DNA of 64,000 nt from Volvox africanus. Its lineage: Eukaryota > Chlorophyta > Chlorophyceae > Chlamydomonadales > Volvocaceae. Under the pieces are notes generated by a model, which did no database searches, was not told where the DNA came from, and saw only the letters and a program-made list of their open reading frames with translations. Made by a program: the position numbers and the translations under genes. The stretch covers positions 5,209,501-5,273,500 of the forward strand of contig BSDZ01000080.1 in the NCBI GenBank assembly GCA_030268105.1. Direction: 5' to 3'. Within the stretch, counting starts at the first letter, position 1, and every line of letters begins with the position of its first letter. This document shows positions 58,221 to 64,000 of the stretch, one piece after another.

Positions 58221-61200
58221 TCATTCACTAAGCATGTTCTGGAGCTCTTCACCGGTCATCTCCCACGCCCGGGATTGCGCCGCCATCGTATCCGCCAAAC
58301 TTGCACCCAGTCGATTGCCCACGGCATCACCATCCAACGCCGCTGCTGCCACACCGTGCGCCGCTAGATTCTGAACCACAGACCTGTGCCTGGGTGACGG
58401 CAGCAGCATCTTCAACCTGCCAGCCATAACGGTGTCAACGTACTTATCTTCGGCACCGCTATTCCCTCCTGTCCCGGCGGAATTCATATCTTCGTAGTAC
58501 GAAGCAGCGTACGTAAAATCTTCTAATCGGATGCTCCAGAGCTCCACCTTGTCCCCCACACCCCGAACAAAGTGCGACCCCAGGCAGGCACCCACCACAT
58601 CAGCCGCCCCCGCCACGTCCGAAGCCAACTCCAAACCGCGTTCGTAGCCCCGCCACGCACGCCGGGTGCATACCACCTGTCCAGAAGCCAGGGGGCGGAA
58701 AACGGGCCGGCGCGCGAAGAAGGAGTTCGAATGAAGATCCGAAAAGTTGGTGCGGACGCTGAGGGGTCTTAAACAGGCTGTGTCCTGGGACGGGGTGTCA
58801 GGGGCTCAGGTCCAGGGCAATGCCAGAACTCTCTTCCTAGTCAACGAGGATGCATGTCACACAAGGAAAGATAAGGTATGCCTGAAAGAAATCATCAGGG
58901 GCTATTGTCGCGATGTATGCTTGAACTTTGGATAAAATGCTTGTGCTGATGTGCATGAACCCAATATGCTTCTCTACTAGTTCTGCTTCGCATGCTTCGA
59001 TCCCACCCTCATCCCTTTCCCCTACAAACCTGTCCAGTAGACACGTAGGCTGCAATCCGCTGTAAATTTTGGATAAGATTTCCACGGTAATTCAGTTGGC
59101 CGGTGGTGGGCAACAATTCCGCCTTGACCTTGGCGCAGTCCACTGCACCCTTGATACGGAGTCCGCGGAACAGCATGCGGGACAGCTCCCCATCGCCCAT
59201 CAGGACAGGGGCTGAAGGCCAGAAGGGGGGCGCAGGAGGAGGGAGGTATAATTATTGGGGATTCGGGTGAAAAGGGAGCCAGATTTGAACCAGACGGGAA
59301 GGGAGTGAGAGCGCATGTGCTCGGGTAAGGGCATAGCGGGCTGCGGGGTCCGTGTGCTGTCAAAATACAAGCTGGAACTAGCCGGCGGATGGGGTGGGCG
59401 TTTCTCATTGAGGACGATTCCCGCTATCAACACGGACGCAAAAACAGGCGGGGGTACCAGCAACCGCATGTGTGAGACAGAGCTCACCGTCCATATGCGA
59501 GTCAAGCAGTACTGGCCCCTGAACCTCCTCCGCCAGTTCGTGGCTTAGCAGCGCCTCACTCCACTCCGCTTCCTTCAGTAACGCCTCGCACGCGGCAGCC
59601 CACCTGCAGTTACGGCGAGTACCAACGGCACCGGGAGGCGGGTGTCACCCTGGGGGATCTCGGGTTCATGTGTCTGGGCTAGGTGCCTGTATTTGTATCT
59701 TTACGTCCTGTGTATTTACGTTTATGTGTGCAGTTTGCACCATCTCCTGAACCAGTTCTCCTCACTAAGTATCTCCTGACCCACCTGACCGCGTCGAAAG
59801 GATGGCCAAACACAGCCACCACTTTGCCCGGCTCCGCTTCCACCAGGTGGCCTCCTAAACGCCGCATCGCAATCGACACCACCACCTGCTGAAACAAGGC
59901 CAGCGCCTCCTCCGTCGTCTCCTGTGGGCAGGTAAGCAGCAAGGCAGGTAAGCAGCAAGGCAGATGCACCAGGAGAGAGTAAATCTATCTATATTGAGTG
60001 CAGCTCTTTGTATTTACAAGAACGTGCGCGCAATACGGGAACAATCTTTCAAGACTATGTATGTTCCTGCGGGTTGGCACGCGCAAGTAAGTGGCTATTG
60101 CCGCCTCGTAAAAAATGTAAGGCCCCTTCAGGGATGTAACCCTGCGTGTGCACCCTGAGTCATGAGCCCGCATCAGGGTACAATGGTTGTAGCACGGGGC
60201 CAGGGGGACCATCGTTGAGCCATTGCCCGTCTGGAAATTGATGAGGAAATGGACGCCGTAGATCTCCCACGATGGGCCACATTGTACTTCATTGAGCTGG
60301 GACCAAGTTCCTCCAAGGAGTGCCAATACGTGCGCGCATGTCTCCCTTTCCTTTCTCCCCGTCCAGTCCCACTCCGCGTATTTAGCACGGGTATAGGAGC
60401 TTGCGTTTAATAAACAACTTTGGGCAAAGCCTCTCCCGACTCCTTAGTCGGGAGCCTCATTTCCGTCCATCATAATCGCCCGTCTATCCTGTCCTTCTAA
60501 GATTGTGCGTTTCCCCGAAGTACCTCGGTCTTCCTCCGATGTCATCCACATACCACCCGTTGGACCCAGTTCCAGCCCCTTGCTCGACACCCTGACATCA
60601 AATTCTCCAAGGAAAGCAAATCTTTACACTTCTCTCCTCATACCTTGTGCCATGCCATGAGGGTATCCAGCCCCACCACCCGCACCACGCCCATGGACAC
60701 CTCCCCTAGTGGCCGCTCCAGCACTCCGGGCTCCACTTGCTCGGAGCTACGCACGGGACCTAGGAACGCGACACGGGCTAGCAGCTCACGGCTCTGGGCC
60801 TAACGGCAGCGAAATGGGGTTATAAAGCAAGCACAGGGACAGGGGAAGGGAGGACATCTCATGGATAAGAGGAAGGGCCGTAGTACGGAGTGTCCCGTTT
60901 CAGTACCCGGGGCATAACGGGATGTTCAATGTGTTGATTATTTTATTGGGTGCTAGATAGTCTATCATCTGTAGCGCACTGGCATGTCTGCACCCCTTAT
61001 AAGGCCCGGGGACGGAGGGCGGCCCCGTGCAGTTCTGGAGCCAGGACGTCCAGGGGGGGCTGGGGGGCGAGTTCATACGGCAGATAAAGGTTCAGCAAGA
61101 AAGTTGGTAATTTGACCAAAACCCCAAAAGGCAATGGACTTCTGGAGGATCTGGGCTTGGGCACGTGGAGCATCATGGAGCATTGAAATAGCTGGGACGC

Positions 61201-62813
61201 TGATTTCAGGTAAGGGGTTGGCGTCAACGCCAAATCCCCACTCGAGGTGTGGTGTGTTTTCACACGTTCGGGGGTCACTCCCTAGCTGGTCACTCATTTC
61301 CCCGGTGTCGCATCCTGTGGTGGGAACTTCGGTGATGCACCCACCGAAGTTGTAACACAAGAATATCACAGAGACAGATGGTGCAGTACAATACGCCGTA
61401 ACATAAAACTCGGCATTCCAGGCAAATCCGCATTTCCTCCCACTCCATGCCGCTTCCTTTTTTCTCTCTCCCCGCATTACCACCTCCCATTCTGGCCTAG
61501 TAAATCGGTCCCTCATGCTTTAGGTTTAATATTTCTCTATGTTTTAAATCCTTTAAGTCCTATTAGTGGCTGCACTACATAAGTTTGTGAGCCCTCAATG
61601 CAGCTCCACCTTCCTTCTAAGGAGCCGAACTTCCCCACCCCTAAGCACCAACATATCTCCCACCATGTACAAATCCTGTGGCTGTGGGTCCGGCTTGATA
61701 ATGTGACTGCCCATGTACAGCACCACATGCGGAGGCTCCCGGCCGCTGGAGGCGCCTCCCCCACGGCCCAGGGCCAGCTGGTCGAAGGCTGAGTGGCTGA
61801 GCAGCACCATGCCGCCCTGCGGCATGGGGCAGGCCAACAAATTAGGTCAGGAAGGAATTCGAAAATACGAAGACTTAAGGCCGGAGCTGTGATGGGGAGG
61901 TGGCGAGAAGGAGGGTGCGTATGTAGTGCGGGATGCGAACATGCCCCTTCGGTAAAAGCGCCTTCGGTAAAAGAAGTTGTGTTACTGGTGTTGTTGTTGG
62001 GGTCGCTGAATCACAATGGGGTTCAAGAGCTATCAAAGCCTCACTCCAAGTTGAGCCGGAAGGGACAGGACTGGAATGACCTGTTCGCAGAAAAAGGGCG
62101 ACGAGAACTGCATGGATGGGAGTATGGCAGCAAAGCAGCGCTTCTCCCCGCCCACGTAGGTGAGCCATATTAAACTGTCATGCGGTCCCAAATACTGGCA
62201 CAACATCACTGATCGTGGCGGCTAGGCGTTAAGGGGTGCGAATTTCACAAGGTAGGGATATGCTGCTGCTGAGGGATCTTCTGGCGAAAGGTGTGGATAG
62301 GGAGGTCGGGAAGTGCTCCCTAATAGAGAGCTTCGGCAGGTTGGAGGCCGGCTGACGGAACAGCTGAAGGCAAGAGCCGCAAAACATCATTATAACGATA
62401 CTCAAAACATTATCTGGTACCTCATTAAGACCAAGTGGATAAGAGATTACAAGTAAGCAAAGCGGCAGCAATAGGAGCCAGCCACGACGGGGAAAGCTGC
62501 AGCGGAAGCAAGGGAACGCGGTTGGGCGTGGGCTGGGGACTTGAGGCTGTAGTGGAAGACGGGAAGAGGACGCCCAAAGGGCGTTATAGGTATCAACCGA
62601 TCAAACGCTCACACATCTTAACAAATTAAGCGTCCTCTTCACCCACTACACGCGAAAGGCTTACGACCCTCACGTCGTCACACACACATACACATACACA
62701 CCTGTGCAGCGTCGCAAACTGCCTTGGCGGTCTCCAATGCCGCGCCGCTGTACTGCGTGCGACCCGCCACGCGGTTGTACGATACCTGCGTGATGGCCAC
62801 TCCGGAATGCACC
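58221..62813 (-). CDS. Class III nucleotidyl cyclase, tandem catalytic domains, 5' part outside window
   Basis: Adenylyl/guanylyl cyclase-type protein; makes cAMP or cGMP if active. Visible exons on the minus strand: 62702-62813, 61664-61816, 60644-60799, 59785-59921, 59488-59603, 59030-59211, 58221-58676, all phase-consistent, 436 residues plus stop. The first two exons are the end of a C1 domain ([45 protein letters not shown]). The next begin a C2 domain at [20 protein letters not shown], then [60 protein letters not shown] and the end [20 protein letters not shown]. In C2 both metal-binding Asp positions are replaced (Arg and Pro), while the Arg of the N-x3-R motif is kept, as expected for the C2 half of a pseudo-heterodimer. 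The first exon starts in phase 2, so upstream exons lie beyond the hexanucleotide array or outside the window. Confidence 0.85.
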
Positions 62814-64000
62814 CTGAGGGGGGAGTTTTGAAATTATGAGCAGGTGTTCGATTTCGTTCTGTGTTTATAAATATTAGGTTTATCAGGGCGTGAATGCGGG
62901 GATTATGTAGGCGGGGATGGGATAATACCTTTGAATGGCGAACGCAGGCGCTTTCACGTGTATGCGTCAAGGGTGAGGGAGAGGGAGAGGGAGAGGGAGA
63001 GGGAGAGGGAGAGGGAGAGGGAGAGGGAGAGGGAGAGGGAGAGGGAGAGGGAGAGGGAGAGGGAGAGGGAGAGGGAGAGGGAGAGGGAGAGGGAGAGGGA
63101 GAGGGAGAGGGAGAGGGAGAGGGAGAGGGAGAGGGAGAGGGAGAGGGAGAGGGAGAGGGAGAGGGAGAGGGAGAGGGAGAGGGAGAGGGAGAGGGAGAGG
63201 GAGAGGGAGAGGGAGAGGGAGAGGGAGAGGGAGAGGGAGAGGGAGAGGGAGAGGGAGAGGGAGAGGGAGAGGGAGAGGGAGAGGGAGAGGGAGAGGGAGA
63301 GGGAGAGGGAGAGGGAGAGGGAGAGGGAGAGGGAGAGGGAGAGGGAGAGGGAGAGGGAGAGGGAGAGGGAGAGGGAGAGGGAGAGGGAGAGGGAGAGGGA
63401 GAGGGAGAGGGAGAGGGAGAGGGAGAGGGAGAGGGAGAGGGAGAGGGAGAGGGAGAGGGAGAGGGAGAGGGAGAGGGAGAGGGAGAGGGAGAGGGAGAGG
63501 GAGAGGGAGAGGGAGAGGGAGAGGGAGAGGGAGAGGGAGAGGGAGAGGGAGAGGGAGAGGGAGAGGGAGAGGGAGAGGGAGAGGGAGAGGGAGAGGGAGA
63601 GGGAGAGGGAGAGGGAGAGGGAGAGGGAGAGGGAGAGGGAGAGGGAGAGGGAGAGGGAGAGGGAGAGGGAGAGGGAGAGGGAGAGGGAGAGGGAGAGGGA
63701 GAGGGAGAGGGAGAGGGAGAGGGAGAGGGAGAGGGAGAGGGAGAGGGAGAGGGAGAGGGAGAGGGAGAGGGAGAGGGAGAGGGAGAGGGAGAGGGAGAGG
63801 GAGAGGGAGAGGGAGAGGGAGAGGGTGCATGACGGAGCGCGCGTGGTTAGGGCCCAGGATGTTGGTGGCAGTGAAGGGCAAAAGTCGGTTCACGTGATGG
63901 TGCCAGGGTCGTCATTGATAGCTCGATACCGCATTCCATGATGGATCCTAAGGATTGTTACCCCAAGGACCTCCTTCCCATGGACCTCCTTCCCATGAAC
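62814..64000. other. Probable cyclase intron or 5' flank
   Basis: No exon was recognised upstream of 62813 on the minus strand up to the window edge. Most of the stretch is the hexanucleotide array at 62975-63825. At the far right a 16-base unit (GACCTCCTTCCCATG) is repeated. Confidence 0.5.
62975..63825. repeat. Uninterrupted (GGGAGA)n array, about 142 copies
   Basis: 851 bases of a perfect 6-bp repeat with no visible interruption. One strand is all purine. The three open frames through it (Gly-Glu, Arg-Glu and, on the other strand, Pro-Leu dipeptide repeats) are artefacts of the repeat. The G-run spacing (GGG every six bases) fits the G-quadruplex consensus throughout. Confidence 0.97.

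Noticed and set aside
62894..63941. Long open frames encoding Gly-Glu, Arg-Glu and Pro-Leu dipeptide repeats
   Set aside because: They are the direct consequence of the GGGAGA array; no start context, splice site or non-repeat domain supports a protein.

Overview
The window is nuclear DNA of a eukaryote, most probably a chlorophycean (volvocine-type) green alga. The evidence is that nearly every recognisable gene is broken by many short GT-AG introns with conserved phases, TGTAA (the green-algal polyadenylation signal) lies shortly downstream of several stop codons, and the gene set is plastid-bearing and algal: a plastid sigma factor, a chloroplast-type PYRP2-like HAD protein, a degenerate tandem class III cyclase of the kind expanded in Chlamydomonadales, and a clear relative of CMD1, the algal TET homologue. 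Base composition is moderate, with long TA, TG and GGGAGA arrays. Exon models below were built by hand from splice sites and reading phase. Where all phases close from start to stop I give a length.

Layout. 1.9-4.5 kb (-): mitochondrial ribosomal protein mL46. 6.8-10.3 kb (-): a protein with an IQ motif, function unknown. 10.3-16.1 kb: no convincing gene. 16.1-19.5 kb (-): CMD1/TET-JBP-like dioxygenase. 19.5-28.5 kb: mostly non-coding, with an almost perfect hairpin, a 17-bp tandem repeat and a few isolated candidate exons. 28.8-33.4 kb (+): class 3 lipase. 34.0-34.6 kb (-): candidate exons of an unknown gene. 36.9-41.2 kb (-): plastid sigma-70 factor, divergent from 41.6-43.5 kb (+): IBR5-like dual-specificity phosphatase. 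43.9-45.3 kb (+): PYRP2-like HAD protein. 46.2-47.1 kb (-): tRNA 2'-phosphotransferase. 47.4-49.6 kb (-): coiled-coil/RG-rich protein, divergent from 50.1-51.0 kb (+): PRKRIP1. 51.6-55.9 kb (+): mTERF-like organelle protein. 57.1-58.0 kb: a 492-bp duplicate of part of the mTERF-like gene joined to an unrelated reading frame. 58.2-62.8 kb (-), running off the right side: class III nucleotidyl cyclase, with an 851-bp GGGAGA array upstream.

These are independent housekeeping and regulatory genes rather than an operon or pathway cluster. Several products act in organelles (mL46, sigma factor, PYRP2-like, mTERF-like). The most unusual content is the CMD1-like DNA-modifying enzyme gene with its repeat-laden introns, the partial duplication of the mTERF-like exon, and the very long G-rich hexanucleotide array.
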